Positions 27,366 to 37,042 of a DNA stretch of 64,000 nucleotides are shown in pieces (position 1 is the first letter of the stretch; every line of letters starts with the position of its first letter). The notes beneath the pieces are model-generated. The model ran no database searches and was not told the origin of the DNA. It saw only the letters and a list, made by a program, of their open reading frames with translations. Source of the DNA: MFD01213-c1 sp963704405 (GTDB lineage: Bacteria > Planctomycetota > Phycisphaerae > Tepidisphaerales > Tepidisphaeraceae); the NCBI GenBank assembly GCA_963704405.1, contig OY969903.1:4526001-4590000 (forward strand), in the 5' to 3' direction. Made by a program: the position numbers and the translations under genes.

Positions 27366-29234
27366 TCAGATTTTGTGCTCCCCAAACTTCTTCCCGCCGG
27401 CCGTGCCTCCGCCGCCAAGCGTCACGATGTACTGACCGCCCGGAGGCGATGTCTGCGAATAACCCCCGATCGCCACAACCCGAACGTGATACGTCCCGGC
27501 ATCAAGCGAGACAAAGCTGAAATTGCCGCTCGAATCAACAAGCTTGTTGTTCTCCCCGCTTTCAAAAATCCCATCGTTATTCAGATCCATGTAAACCCGC
27601 CAGCCGGTCAGCCCGTTCTCGCCGGAATTCTGCGTGCCGTTGCCATTGATATCGTTAAAGACATTTCCGGAAATCAGGATTTTCTGGGTCGTTCCGAAAT
27701 TACGATTGGTGATCTTCTGACCATATCCCAGCATCATCGTCCAGTTCCCCGGTCCCGGCGTCGTGCGGCGATACCCACCCGGAGTCGCCTGTGCCAGATG
27801 ATACGTCCCGCCGGGCAAGTCGCCGAAGTTGTAGAATCCGTTCTGAGCGCTGAGCAGCACCGGCTCATTTCCCTGCAGCGCGCCATCGTTGTTCAGATCA
27901 AGCCACACGCCCCACTGCGGCTGAGCAGGCTCGCCCGAATCCCACGTGCCGCTGCCATTGGTGTCATAGAAATTAAACCCACTGATCGAAGCCCCGCCGC
28001 CGGCGAGATTCGGAATCAGCGTATTGGCGATCGGCGTTCCCCGCCCGGTGACCAGGTCAAACCCCGGCCCTGCATTGAATCCATTGCTGCCGCTGGTGAT
28101 ATCATGGAAATCGCTCTGATTGAGCATGTACAGCTTCGGTAGCGTCTGTCCCGCCCCATCCAGTGTGGTAATGCCCTTCACAGCCCGGCCCTGATCCGCA
28201 ATCGCAATCAGCGCGCCCCACACCGGCGCCGAGAAACTCGTCCCGCCGATTTTGTACCAGGGCTTAGCGCCGCCATTAAATGAATCATAAACCGAAACAC
28301 CCGTGTTCGGATCGGCGTCAAAGGCGACGTCCGGGCTCAAACGATTCGAACTGCTCTGGTCAAGCGAGAGTTGATAGAACGGCTTTCCTTCAAACTGGCT
28401 CTCTCCCCCGCCACTCTTGGCGCGGCCTGTTTCGCCTGCATAGGTCGATCCACTGACCGTAAGCGACGTCCCACCCACCGAAACCACGTTCGGCGAAAAC
28501 GCCGGATACCCGCCCGGCGATCCGTTGTCACCGCTGGCTGCAACAAATGTCACGCCCTGGTGTCCCGATGTTCCAGTGAAATAAGTATCAAAGCCCGTTT
28601 CACTCGAAGCCTCCGGAGCCGCGAAGCTCATCGTCACAATCGAAACGCCCGGCTGCCGCCGCGCAAAATTCACACCTGACTGAATCAGGTCAGTTAAATC
28701 CGCCGAGTTCGCCTCAACAAGCAACAAGCTTGCCTTGGGCGCGATCGCATGAACCCATTCCACATCGAGCGCTGTTTCATTCGCCCAGACCGGATCAGAA
28801 GTGGGAAATGAAGTCCCGCCGTCCTGGTCCACCTTTCGGAACGAAGGCGGGTCGGGCAGGCCAAACTGCGCGTCAAACTTATGTAGGTCGCTGCTGCTGA
28901 AACCGGCATCCGTCGAATTCACAAACTTCGGATTATCAAAGGCATTGACGATCGCGATGGTCTGACCGGATCCATCACCAACAATGCTGCCGAAGCGAAT
29001 CGCATCAATGCCGTATACGTGCCTGATCGTCGATGGGGAAAAACCCACCGGCGTCGTCCCCCCAGGGGGAAACTGAGTCCCTTCAACCTGCGGGCTGCCC
29101 AGCAGGCTGGTAAGCGGATGGGCCGTCATGATGCCGGCCGAGACAGACAGCAAACGCCGATCTTCCAGCGGTTCAAAAATGGATGTGCCTGACCGAGACA
29201 ATGTCACCTTGCGATGACGAGAGGAACGGCTCAT
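27366..29234 (-). CDS. Secreted sedolisin (S53) serine-carboxyl peptidase with two SdrD-B-like domains
   Basis: A 622-residue exported acid-type peptidase. The planctomycete motif FEPLEDRRLLSVSA lies near residue 20. The S53 catalytic residues are visible: Glu and Asp in ANETALDVEWVHAIAP, the oxyanion Asp in VAASGDNGSPGGYP and the nucleophile Ser in GGTSFSAPVWGAL. Unlike many sedolisins there is only a short N-terminal pro-region. Two Cna/SdrD-B-like domains follow (GFNFYDTNGSGTWDSGE and GNVFNDINGNGTQNSGE). The start is ATG-29234, with GGAG just upstream on that strand; the open frame extends 55 codons further but looks non-coding. Confidence 0.88.
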   Translation of the reverse strand: MSRSSRHRKVTLSRSGTSIFEPLEDRRLLSVSAGIMTAHPLTSLLGSPQVEGTQFPPGGTTPVGFSPSTIRHVYGIDAIRFGSIVGDGSGQTIAIVNAFDNPKFVNSTDAGFSSSDLHKFDAQFGLPDPPSFRKVDQDGGTSFPTSDPVWANETALDVEWVHAIAPKASLLLVEANSADLTDLIQSGVNFARRQPGVSIVTMSFAAPEASSETGFDTYFTGTSGHQGVTFVAASGDNGSPGGYPAFSPNVVSVGGTSLTVSGSTYAGETGRAKSGGGESQFEGKPFYQLSLDQSSSNRLSPDVAFDADPNTGVSVYDSFNGGAKPWYKIGGTSFSAPVWGALIAIADQGRAVKGITTLDGAGQTLPKLYMLNQSDFHDITSGSNGFNAGPGFDLVTGRGTPIANTLIPNLAGGGASISGFNFYDTNGSGTWDSGEPAQPQWGVWLDLNNDGALQGNEPVLLSAQNGFYNFGDLPGGTYHLAQATPGGYRRTTPGPGNWTMMLGYGQKITNRNFGTTQKILISGNVFNDINGNGTQNSGENGLTGWRVYMDLNNDGIFESGENNKLVDSSGNFSFVSLDAGTYHVRVVAIGGYSQTSPPGGQYIVTLGGGGTAGGKKFGEHKI

Positions 29235-29706
29235 GGAAGCTCCAAAAAATGAAAAAATCAAGTTGGTTGATGGCGAAGGAACGATTGAACGACACGCAGA
29301 AGGATAAGGGGAAACCACCACTGAGGAACCAGCCGCCACCGACGGCGGCCTTTTCGACATCAGTACGTGCAAGGTACGAGTCTGGTGCGAAACGTTCAAT
29401 AGTATTTTGCTTTGCTGCCGGTTTTATCCCTACTTAATTGATCGAACTTGCCCATCTTGCCGTCGCAATTCGTAAACTTTAGCTCAACCTGCCAAAAACC
29501 TGGTCTAAATACACCTTTAGCACGTTGTCGTGCCAGGCGTCGTTCTGTATTCTCCCAGCGTCAAACCGCATGAGAATCCCGCAGTTTGGTCTTGGGATTC
29601 CCAGTTTGGTCTTGAGATCGCCCGTGAAAAAACCGATTGCCAATAAGTACCGCTCTGTCCGGTATGCAAAATCTGCGCTCTACTCCTTGTTGACTGGCTG
29701 TTTTAC
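29235..29706. other. Divergent intergenic region with a 20-base tandem repeat
   Basis: About 470 bases between the sedolisin start and the Wzt-like start. The only structure I see is CAGTTTGGTCTTG at 29582-29594 and again at 29602-29614, i.e. two units of a 20-base period about 100 bases before the ATPase start. No gene was recognised. Confidence 0.5.
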
Positions 29707-31046
29707 ATGACACGATCGATTCTCAGCGTCGAAAACCTCGGCAAGATGTACCAACTCGGGCGGCCAAATACCCGCAGTCTGACCTTTCGCGATGTGGTCG
29801 CAAACACGCTCACCCGCCCCTTCCGCCGCGACTCTTATCGTTCTCAGGAACCCGCCGAGCCCTTCTGGGCGATCAAGGATGTCTCTTTTGAAATTAAGCA
29901 AGGTGAGATGGTCGGGGTTATCGGTCGCAACGGCGCTGGCAAATCGACGCTCCTGAAAGTCCTGAGCCGAATCACCGAGCCCACCTCCGGCCGCGCGGTG
30001 TTGCGGGGCGCGTCGCATCCCTGCTTGAGGTCGGCACGGGCTTTCATCCTGAACTGACCGGCCGCGAGAATATCTACCTCAACGGTTCGATCCTCGGCAT
30101 GAGCCGCTCCGAAATCACCCGCAAGTTTGATGAGATCGTCGCCTTTTCCGAAGTCGAAAAATTCCTCGACACCCCCGTTAAATGGTACAGCAGCGGTATG
30201 TACGTGCGGCTGGCGTTTGCCGTCGCCGCCCATCTTGAGCCAGAAATATTGATCGTCGACGAAGTTCTCGCCGTTGGCGATGCGCAGTTCCAGAAAAAGT
30301 GCATGGGCAAAATGCAGCAGTTCGCCAACGGGCTCGGGCGAACGGTCCTGTTTGTCAGCCACAACATGACGGCGGTGCAGCGCCTCTGCCCGCGCGTGAT
30401 CCTCATGCGCCAGGGAAAAGTCGCCGCCGACGGGCCGGTGGAAGAAGTCGTTCGCGAATATCTCTCGTATCTCCACGGCTCCGCCGAAACCGCCTTCGAA
30501 AATAATCCCGAACGTAGCGGAAATGGTTCGATGCGCATTACCTCCGCCCGTTCACTGAATGCCCAGGGCATCCCCGCCCGCGGCTTGGTCGCAGGCCAGC
30601 CGGCGACGTTTGAATTCACCTATCGCAACCTGAAAAACGTAAAGCGCGGTCACCTCGCCGTCACCGTGTTCAACCACCTCGGTGACGCGGCAACGCATCT
30701 GGACACCTGGTTTTACGACGCCCATCCCATCGAACTATCCGACCAGGGCATGTTCACCTGCCGCATACCGAATCTCCCGTTCCCACCGGGCGAATACCGC
30801 CTTTCAGTCTCGATGAACCCCGACCACGGCGGCAATGCCGACATCATCCCCAACGCGCTGATTTTCACCGTCGAAAATTCCGTTTTCTTCCCATCGATGA
30901 ACACACCATCCATCCACTCCTGCTCGGTGATGGTGCAGCAGGAATGGGAACACCAGACTTCAGACGGAACGATCGAACCGATCCGAGACGCAGCTCACAT
31001 CGCACCAGTGCCAAGCCAATTGAATCGCGACCTCGTGGCATCATAA
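29707..31046 (+). CDS. Wzt-like ABC transporter ATP-binding protein, one apparent frameshift
   Basis: This ATPase would power export of a surface polysaccharide through an ABC-2 permease. Walker A is GRNGAGKST, the signature loop YSSGMYVRLAFAVAAHL, Walker B EILIVDEVLAVGD and the switch His in VLFVSHNM. A Wzt-type C-terminal beta domain (from about residue 270) recognises the glycan end in related systems. The frame breaks at 30005-30008: CGGGGCGC for CGGGGGCGC; adding one G gives RVASLLEVGTGFHPELTGREN and links both parts (about 446 residues). No permease gene is adjacent. A family 2 glycosyltransferase follows on the same strand, fitting a glycan export role. Confidence 0.85.
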
Positions 31047-31165
31047 AACACCTGCGCCCAAATAATGCAGGCCGCTTCATCCGCCGACTATTTACATAGT
31101 TTTAATGATTGGCCGTTGACCAATGCCGTCCCTCCCCGCAGGATATTCACTTCACCGCGCTGTTC

Positions 31166-31169
31166 GGAG
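31166..31169 (+). promoter_or_regulatory. Ribosome binding site fixing a GTG start
   Basis: GGAG is followed by five bases and GTG at 31175, which begins VQSPRWTTEGPIDPIISVLMPVYN. It favours this start over the in-frame TTG at 31109. Confidence 0.5.
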
Positions 31170-31174
31170 ACCAT

Positions 31175-32113
31175 GTGCAGTCACCACGCTGGACAACTGA
31201 AGGACCGATCGATCCAATCATCAGTGTTCTGATGCCGGTTTACAATGCGCAGCGCTACGTCGCGGCGGCCGTCGAAAGCATCCTCTCCCAGACCTTCGAA
31301 AACTTCGAACTGATCATCGTTGATGACGGTTCCACCGACCGCTCTGAAATAATCCTCCAGGAATACGCCGCCAAAGATCCACGCATCCATCTCATCAGCC
31401 GGCCGAACACCGGGCTGGTGGCTGCGCTCAACGAAGCGCTCGCCTGCGCCCGCGGTGAGTTCATTGCGCGGATGGACGCCGACGATATCTCGATGCCTCA
31501 GCGATTTGAAAAACAAATCGCTTACATGAAAGCCCACCCCGAATGCGTCCTGGTCGGCACGCATGTCGTCACCATGGATTCCGACGGCGCCCTGATCGGC
31601 GCAATGCCCGACATCGCCTTCGGTCACGACCGCATCGACCAGAACCTGCTCCGCTGCGGCTGGCCGATCGCACACCCGGCTGTCATGATGCGCGCCAGCG
31701 CCCTCCGCGATGTCGGTGGTTACCGTGTCGAATGCTGGCCGAACGAAGACCACGACCTCTTCCTGCGGCTGGCCGAAAACGGAAAGATCGAGAATCTCCC
31801 CGAAGTCCTCATCCACTACCGTAAACACGCCAGCAGCATCTCGGCGATGAACAACGACCGAATGAGCAATCTGGTCAGCCAAATCGTTATAGAAGCCTGC
31901 CGTCGCCGCGGCATAGCCGTGCCGCCGGAAGTAGGCCATTCCAAAATCAGCCCGCCCCTGCAAACGGTGGATGTCCAACGCCTTTGGGCGTGGCAGGCAA
32001 TGAAAAATAAAAACATCGGCACAGCCAGAAAATACGCCTTGGCCGCGCTGGTCCGCCGCCCGCTGTCGATCGATTCCTGGCGCCTCACCTTCTGTGCGGT
32101 CCGCGGGCATTAA
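31175..32113 (+). CDS. Family 2 glycosyltransferase
   Basis: A 312-residue GT-A fold glycosyltransferase. Motifs: ISVLMPVYNAQRYV, ELIIVDDGSTDRS (nucleotide-sugar binding), ARMDADDISMPQRFEKQ (the DxD metal site) and WPNEDHDLFLRLAENGK (ED acceptor/catalytic region). It has no membrane helix. It follows the Wzt-like ATPase on the same strand with about 130 bases between, so it may build the glycan that the transporter exports. Donor and acceptor are unknown. Start: GTG-31175 from the GGAG box. Confidence 0.87.
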   Translation: MQSPRWTTEGPIDPIISVLMPVYNAQRYVAAAVESILSQTFENFELIIVDDGSTDRSEIILQEYAAKDPRIHLISRPNTGLVAALNEALACARGEFIARMDADDISMPQRFEKQIAYMKAHPECVLVGTHVVTMDSDGALIGAMPDIAFGHDRIDQNLLRCGWPIAHPAVMMRASALRDVGGYRVECWPNEDHDLFLRLAENGKIENLPEVLIHYRKHASSISAMNNDRMSNLVSQIVIEACRRRGIAVPPEVGHSKISPPLQTVDVQRLWAWQAMKNKNIGTARKYALAALVRRPLSIDSWRLTFCAVRGH

Positions 32114-32342
32114 TCGAAATCCGTTGCAGGGATATTTTCGTTTCGATGCAGCAAATTCTGCCGCGCTGATATAATGTTTCCAACGTGAATATCCGGCATA
32201 ATGAAAATTGCGACGGCGAAGCAGATGTGATTTTTTGCGGCAATCGCCCCGCATTCGCAAGTACCACGATCCGAGGGGTTTGGTAGAATTCACCGGTCGG
32301 GAATCAGGCATATCGACGGCGTTTCCTTAAGGATTAGTGTTC

Positions 32343-32861
32343 ATGGCAGCCGAATTGTTGTGTCCGGACTGTGGTGGAATAGTGGGAGCGACGGAAACGA
32401 CGGCGGCAGGTCCGCCGTGTACCTGCTTTACAGGCAGCAGTTCTGACACCGCGGTCGATTTTCCTTCCCCTGCATCGGACGCGCCGCAGAAGCCAAAAAT
32501 CTGCGTCGTATGCGGCAAGGATGTGGCCGGCCACCGGCGATTGAAAGACAGCCGCGGGTATTTGTGCCTGGACTGCGCAAAGCAGGAACAGCAAATGGAA
32601 CGCGGCGGTCGCGTCCGCTGCCGGGTGTGCGGGCGGTTGGTTCCCGACGGAACAATCGAAGATTATGAAGGCACAAAGATGTGCGCCCGGTGCCGGGTCG
32701 ATCGCGTCAAATTGCAGAAGCAACAGATCAAGCGAATCGGGATTGCCACGGCGCATGCACGATATGAAAAGGGGCGGCTTTATATTCTCCTTGGGGTGGC
32801 GGGCTTTTTGTTGCTCATCATCATTTTGAATCGTTTGCATCTGATGCCTCACTTTTTTTGA
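32343..32861 (+). CDS. Small zinc-ribbon membrane protein, unknown function
   Basis: A 172-residue protein with several CxxC pairs: LLCPDCGG at the N-terminus, KICVVCGKD, LCLDCAKQ, VRCRVCGRL and MCARCRVD. These would form two or three zinc ribbons. A single C-terminal helix (LYILLGVAGFLLLIIIL) would anchor it to the inner membrane with the ribbons inside. AAGGA at 32329-32333 precedes ATG-32343. I do not recognise the family. It stands alone between a glycosyltransferase and another unknown gene. Confidence 0.7.
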   Translation: MAAELLCPDCGGIVGATETTAAGPPCTCFTGSSSDTAVDFPSPASDAPQKPKICVVCGKDVAGHRRLKDSRGYLCLDCAKQEQQMERGGRVRCRVCGRLVPDGTIEDYEGTKMCARCRVDRVKLQKQQIKRIGIATAHARYEKGRLYILLGVAGFLLLIIILNRLHLMPHFF

Positions 32862-32966
32862 GACAATTGTTTTTGATTGTTTGCATGCGGGGCGGATCGA
32901 TTCCAAGGGAATCAAATTCGCAAATGAAAGCGGGACGGGGATTTGCGGGGGCCATATGATTTGTGG

Positions 32967-33471
32967 ATGTCTCGTCCGATACCCACCTGGCCACGCGGTC
33001 CGCGGCATCTTCGAAAGAAGGCGGCAGCGGTCATCCTCGGCTGTCCGCGCGTGTCGCCCGAATGGGAACTGGCGGTTGTGCATGCGCTCGATGCGACCCA
33101 AGCCCGCGACGCGCGGAGCGGTTGAACATCGCAAAGGGGAGCAGGAATGGAATGCGGAACTGAACGGGAAAATTCAGGAAGTCATCGTCGAAGTCGGGCG
33201 ACGGCTGGAAACGAAATGGGCCGTCCACTGGCCGGATAAAGGCGAGTATTTTTTTGTGATCGAAATTTCAGGGCAGGCAAACGAAGAGGCGAAGGGCCTG
33301 GCGATCGCAATCTCAAAAGTGCTGCCGGGACTTTGGATCGTTTTCGGAAGATTGTTCGTGAAAGACGGATGGTTTTATCGGCGGCGGTTTGGATATCGGA
33401 TGGAAATTGTGCACGCGAAAGATGTGCATGTTGTGCGCCATGTGCGGGGCGCTTTGCGCGGGTTGATTTAA
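32967..33471 (+). CDS. Hypothetical protein, possible frameshift near 33118-33124
   Basis: The clearly coding part is frame-coherent from about 33120 to the stop at 33471 (for example GKIQEVIVEVGRRLETKWAVHWPDK and EYFFVIEISGQANEEAKGL). I do not recognise it. A second reading frame from ATG-32967 (SRPIPTWPRGPRHLRKK, SPEWELAVVHALDA) ends at 33125; dropping one G from GG near 33121 would join it to the coding part and give a 167-residue protein. Alternatively the gene starts inside the second frame near 33082. The first half is therefore tentative. Confidence 0.4.
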
Positions 33472-35048
33472 AGCGACAAACGCTGCTCAACCACCGCGCG
33501 CATGACATCGGTCGGCGCGGGTTGACTGGTCCATGCTTCGAATTGACTCGCGGCCTGACGGACGAACATTTCAACGCCGCCGATGATTTTTGCGCCCGCG
33601 GATTCAGCTTGCCGGAGGAGCCGGGTTTTGATGGGGTTGTAGACTGTATCGAATACGAGGGTGCTCTGGGTGAATTTTGGAGGAGTGTCGCCGACGGGGC
33701 TGTCGGCGAAGTTGGGGTGCATGCCGATGCTCGTGGTGTTGACATAGATGTCGTGGCGGCTGGCGGGCAGATCGTTCAATTCGGCAACTCGAACAGTTGC
33801 GCCGTTCAAGCCGTGAAATTCGGTGGCCAGTTCTTTTGCGCGATCGATCGTCCGGTTGTAAATCGTGATGGTTGCACCATACGCTGCCAAGGCGGCGACG
33901 GCGGTGCGGCCGGTGCCTCCGGCGCCGATGACCGCGATATCCTGATTCGCCAGTTTGTCGCGCGATATGCCAAGCTTTGCGGTGATGCTATCGAGGATGG
34001 CGGCGTAATCGGTGTTGAAGCCGCGGAGGATGGGCGAATCGTTGGCATCGCGCGCAATGGCAATCGTGTTGACAGCTCCGATTCGCACGGCGAGTTCTTC
34101 GATCGCGGCGTTCTTCTCCTGCAGATAACGCAGCGCGTTTTGCTTGTGGGGGATCGTGATGGAAAGCCCGGACAGATGCATGCCTGGGAAGTGAAGAAAA
34201 CTTTCGAGAAAAGCTTTGAAGCTTTCGTAACTGCCTTCGACGAGGAAGGGGAGATAGACGCCGTCATGACCGACGTGGTCAAAGGCGGCGTTGTGAATGG
34301 CAGGCGACATGGAGTGCATGACCGGCTGGGCGACCACGCCGTAGACCTTGGTGCCCGCGGTGATGGAATCCCAGCGGTAAAGGCGCTTCATGTCGGCGAC
34401 GGGAATCTGGCCGGAGGCGGTGCCGCTGGAGGCATCGAGTGATGCGAAAGTTAAGAATGCACCGAATTTCCTGGCCAGCACGCGGGAGATGAGGCCGGCC
34501 TCGCCCATGCACAGCGCGATGGTGGGTTTTTGTTTTTGCTGGAGGATTTCAAACGCTTCGAGATTGTCACGGATGCTGCGGGCGGTCCAGACGATTTTGA
34601 CGATGTCGGCCAGCGGGCTGCTGTTGAGCCGCAGAACGATGTTCGGCAGACCGACGGGGCGGCCGGTGAAATCGTGGCTGCTGACGATCACCCGCGTGGA
34701 ACCGTCGGCGGCGGTGCGTTCGTTCAGCGGTTCGTCTTCGGCGGTCGCATGATCGGCCGTGGCTTTCCACTCAAGGTCGACGTATGCCGCCCCGGCTCCC
34801 GAGGCGGCTTTGAGCAGCGCGGCCCGGTCGGAATTGCTTAGTTCGGATTGGCCGCCTTCCCATGCCGGACGACACGTGACGATGCACGGAAGCGAACTGG
34901 CGGCGACGACGTCCTGTACCTGGTGCGCATCCGTCAGTGCATCGATGCGAAGCTCGACGAGGTCCGCGCCATTCTCGGCGGCAATGGCGATGTCCCGTTT
35001 CGCCCTGGCAATATCGGTGACGAAGATGGCGACACAGAGGCGGGTCAT
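33468..35048 (-). CDS. aroDE: Bifunctional 3-dehydroquinate dehydratase / shikimate dehydrogenase
   Basis: Fusion of two consecutive shikimate-pathway enzymes, as in plants and some bacteria. The N-terminal type I dehydratase (about 1-225) has VELRIDALTD, VTCRPAWEGG, the active-site His in VSSHDFTG and the Schiff-base Lys in DIVKIVWTAR. The C-terminal shikimate dehydrogenase (about 235-526) has QPVMHSMSPAIHNAAF, the catalytic Lys in TIPHKQNAL, GFNTDY and the NADP motif VIGAGGTGRTAV. The 526-residue length matches the sum of both domains. It converts 3-dehydroquinate to shikimate via 3-dehydroshikimate. dapA lies upstream on the same strand, about 60 bases away, another amino-acid biosynthesis gene. 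Confidence 0.94.
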   Translation of the reverse strand: MTRLCVAIFVTDIARAKRDIAIAAENGADLVELRIDALTDAHQVQDVVAASSLPCIVTCRPAWEGGQSELSNSDRAALLKAASGAGAAYVDLEWKATADHATAEDEPLNERTAADGSTRVIVSSHDFTGRPVGLPNIVLRLNSSPLADIVKIVWTARSIRDNLEAFEILQQKQKPTIALCMGEAGLISRVLARKFGAFLTFASLDASSGTASGQIPVADMKRLYRWDSITAGTKVYGVVAQPVMHSMSPAIHNAAFDHVGHDGVYLPFLVEGSYESFKAFLESFLHFPGMHLSGLSITIPHKQNALRYLQEKNAAIEELAVRIGAVNTIAIARDANDSPILRGFNTDYAAILDSITAKLGISRDKLANQDIAVIGAGGTGRTAVAALAAYGATITIYNRTIDRAKELATEFHGLNGATVRVAELNDLPASRHDIYVNTTSIGMHPNFADSPVGDTPPKFTQSTLVFDTVYNPIKTRLLRQAESAGAKIIGGVEMFVRQAASQFEAWTSQPAPTDVMRAVVEQRLSL

Positions 35049-35107
35049 GAAAGGTTGGTTACCCGGGTCTTTGGGTGCAGGGATAAAACGGCCGCCGGTG
35101 TTGCGCG

Positions 35108-35980
35108 CTATTTTACCTTGAGATTTAGCCTGGCCACCTGCTCTTCAATGATTTTCTTCGTCGCATCGCTGGCTTCCCAGAGGGGCAGGCGCATTTCGCC
35201 GCTGTCTAAACCGGCGACCTTCATGGCGTATTTGATGCCGACGGGGTTGCCGTCGAGGAACAGGCTCTTGATGAAGGGGAACAGTTCCTGGTGGACTTCT
35301 CGCGCCTGGGCGTAGTTGCCGGTGAGGGCGAGTTGGGTCAGCGTCTTGATCTTGGTGGGCACCAGGTTGGAGGCGACGCTCACGACGCCTTTGGCGCCGA
35401 TGGCCATGAGGGGAAGGGTGAGTGAATCGTCGCCGCAGATGACGGTGATGTCGCAGAGGCTGAGGATTTCAGTCGTCATGTCGGGGACGCCGGTGGATTC
35501 CTTGACGGCGACGATATTGGGATGCTTCGCCAGGCGCGCGACAGTCTGCGGCGTCATGGTGATGCTGGTGCGGCCGGGGATGTTGTAGAGCACGATCGGC
35601 AACTCAACGCGATCGGCCAGCGTCATGAAATGGCGGTAAAGCCCTTCCTGGGTCGGCTTGTTGTAATACGGATTGACGCTGAGCGCGGCGGTAGCGCCGA
35701 CTTTTTTGACGGCGGTGTGGAGTTCAAGCGCTTCGGTGGTGGCGTTGGCGCCTGCTCCGCCGATGACGGGAACGCGGCCGGCGGCGAATTTGACGGTGAG
35801 TTCGATGACCTTGATGTGCTCTTCGAAATTGAGTGTTGGCGATTCGCCGGTGGTGCCGACGGGGACGAGGCCGTTGATGCCGCCGCGGATTTGGTATTCG
35901 ACCTGCTCGCGCAGGCGGTTTTCGTCGAGCCGCCCTTCGCGGAAGGGGGAGACCATTGCTGTCATTGCGCCGCTGAACAT
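35108..35980 (-). CDS. dapA: 4-hydroxy-tetrahydrodipicolinate synthase
   Basis: Condenses pyruvate with aspartate semialdehyde in the diaminopimelate/lysine pathway. The 290-residue TIM barrel has the family markers GTTGESPTLNFEEH, VNPYYNKPTQEGLY, YNIPGRT (with the catalytic Tyr) and the Schiff-base Lys in IVAVKESTG. The start is ATG-35980, giving MFSGAMTAMVSPF and with CGGAG just upstream on that strand; the frame remains open for 127 more codons but that part is not protein-like. aroDE follows on the same strand. Confidence 0.94.
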   Translation of the reverse strand: MFSGAMTAMVSPFREGRLDENRLREQVEYQIRGGINGLVPVGTTGESPTLNFEEHIKVIELTVKFAAGRVPVIGGAGANATTEALELHTAVKKVGATAALSVNPYYNKPTQEGLYRHFMTLADRVELPIVLYNIPGRTSITMTPQTVARLAKHPNIVAVKESTGVPDMTTEILSLCDITVICGDDSLTLPLMAIGAKGVVSVASNLVPTKIKTLTQLALTGNYAQAREVHQELFPFIKSLFLDGNPVGIKYAMKVAGLDSGEMRLPLWEASDATKKIIEEQVARLNLKVK

Positions 35981-36208
35981 GATGACTCCGGTAAGACTGC
36001 CGGCCTGATATTGGCCGAGCCGAGGGATTTTAGGTCTGCCGTGGCCGGGAGCAAGGAGGGGGATGGGGGATTTTGGATTGGGGGATTGGGTGGGGGTTAG
36101 AATTCCGGAGGGTGATTGAAAATTGGCGATGGGAAATCCGCAATCTGAAATTGCACCGTTGGAATGGTCTTTTCGCGGGGGGTGTTTGGACGTAGTCTGG
36201 TGGGCCAG

Positions 36209-37042
36209 ATGAAATTCACCAATGATCTGTCGTTTGTCACGGAGCTGGCGCGAGGGGCGGGGAAGCTGGTTCTGGAGCATTATGGGAAAGTGCGGCGGCT
36301 GACCAAAACCCATGCGGCAGCCAACGAAGAGGCGGTGACCGAGGCGGATCGAGCCAGCCAACGATTTATCGTCGCAGCGCTGCGGAAGCAGTTTCCGGGG
36401 GACGGGATTATTGGAGAGGAAAGCGACAGCGGGGCCTCCATCACGTTTGACGTTTCCAATATCAGGGGGCGGAACTGGGTGATCGATCCGATCGACGGGA
36501 CGAATAATTTCATCGGCGGGCTTGGAGCGTTTGCGGTTTGTATCGGGCTGCTGGAAGAGGGCATGCCCGTGCTGGGAGTGGTTTATGATGTGACGCGGGA
36601 TGCGATGTACGCCGCGGCAACCGGGAGCGGAGCGACATTGAATGATAAGCCGATCCAGGCGGCGAGTTCGCCGATGGGGGATAGCTCATTGCTGATGATG
36701 ACGAGCAATTTGCTGGATAAGAATGGGAAGTGCCCAGGGTGGGCCTGCCGCTGGATTGGGCAAACGACGTGGAAGGCGCGGATATTAGGCTCGGCGGCGC
36801 TGGAGGCGGTACAGGTGGCCGCGGGAGTGGCGCATGGGGCGGTTACAGTCAACGGGAAATTGTGGGACTGCGCCGCGCCGGCGGCCATCGTGCTGGAGGC
36901 GGGCGGGATGGTTACGAATCTGAAAGGCGAAGATATTTTCCCGTTTGATCTGAAGAATTACGCAGGGGCGAAAGTGCCTTTCCTGGCGGCGGGGAAAGAG
37001 GCACATGGGACGCTGCTGGGAGAGATTTTGGGGTGGCCTTGA
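36209..37042 (+). CDS. Inositol monophosphatase family protein
   Basis: A 277-residue Mg-dependent phosphatase of the IMPase/SuhB/CysQ group. Metal-binding motifs are present: GEESDSG (Glu), WVIDPIDGTNNFIGG and LWDCAAPAAIVLEAGG. Substrates in the family include inositol phosphates, histidinol phosphate and PAP; nothing in the sequence or neighbours decides this. ATG-36209 gives the usual N-terminus; the frame is open 15 codons upstream. It is divergent from dapA. Confidence 0.88.
   Translation: MKFTNDLSFVTELARGAGKLVLEHYGKVRRLTKTHAAANEEAVTEADRASQRFIVAALRKQFPGDGIIGEESDSGASITFDVSNIRGRNWVIDPIDGTNNFIGGLGAFAVCIGLLEEGMPVLGVVYDVTRDAMYAAATGSGATLNDKPIQAASSPMGDSSLLMMTSNLLDKNGKCPGWACRWIGQTTWKARILGSAALEAVQVAAGVAHGAVTVNGKLWDCAAPAAIVLEAGGMVTNLKGEDIFPFDLKNYAGAKVPFLAAGKEAHGTLLGEILGWP

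Noticed and set aside
35981..36361. N-terminal extension of dapA by 127 codons
   Set aside because: The added protein is not conserved in type, and ATG-35980 has a ribosome site and gives the standard DapA N-terminus.
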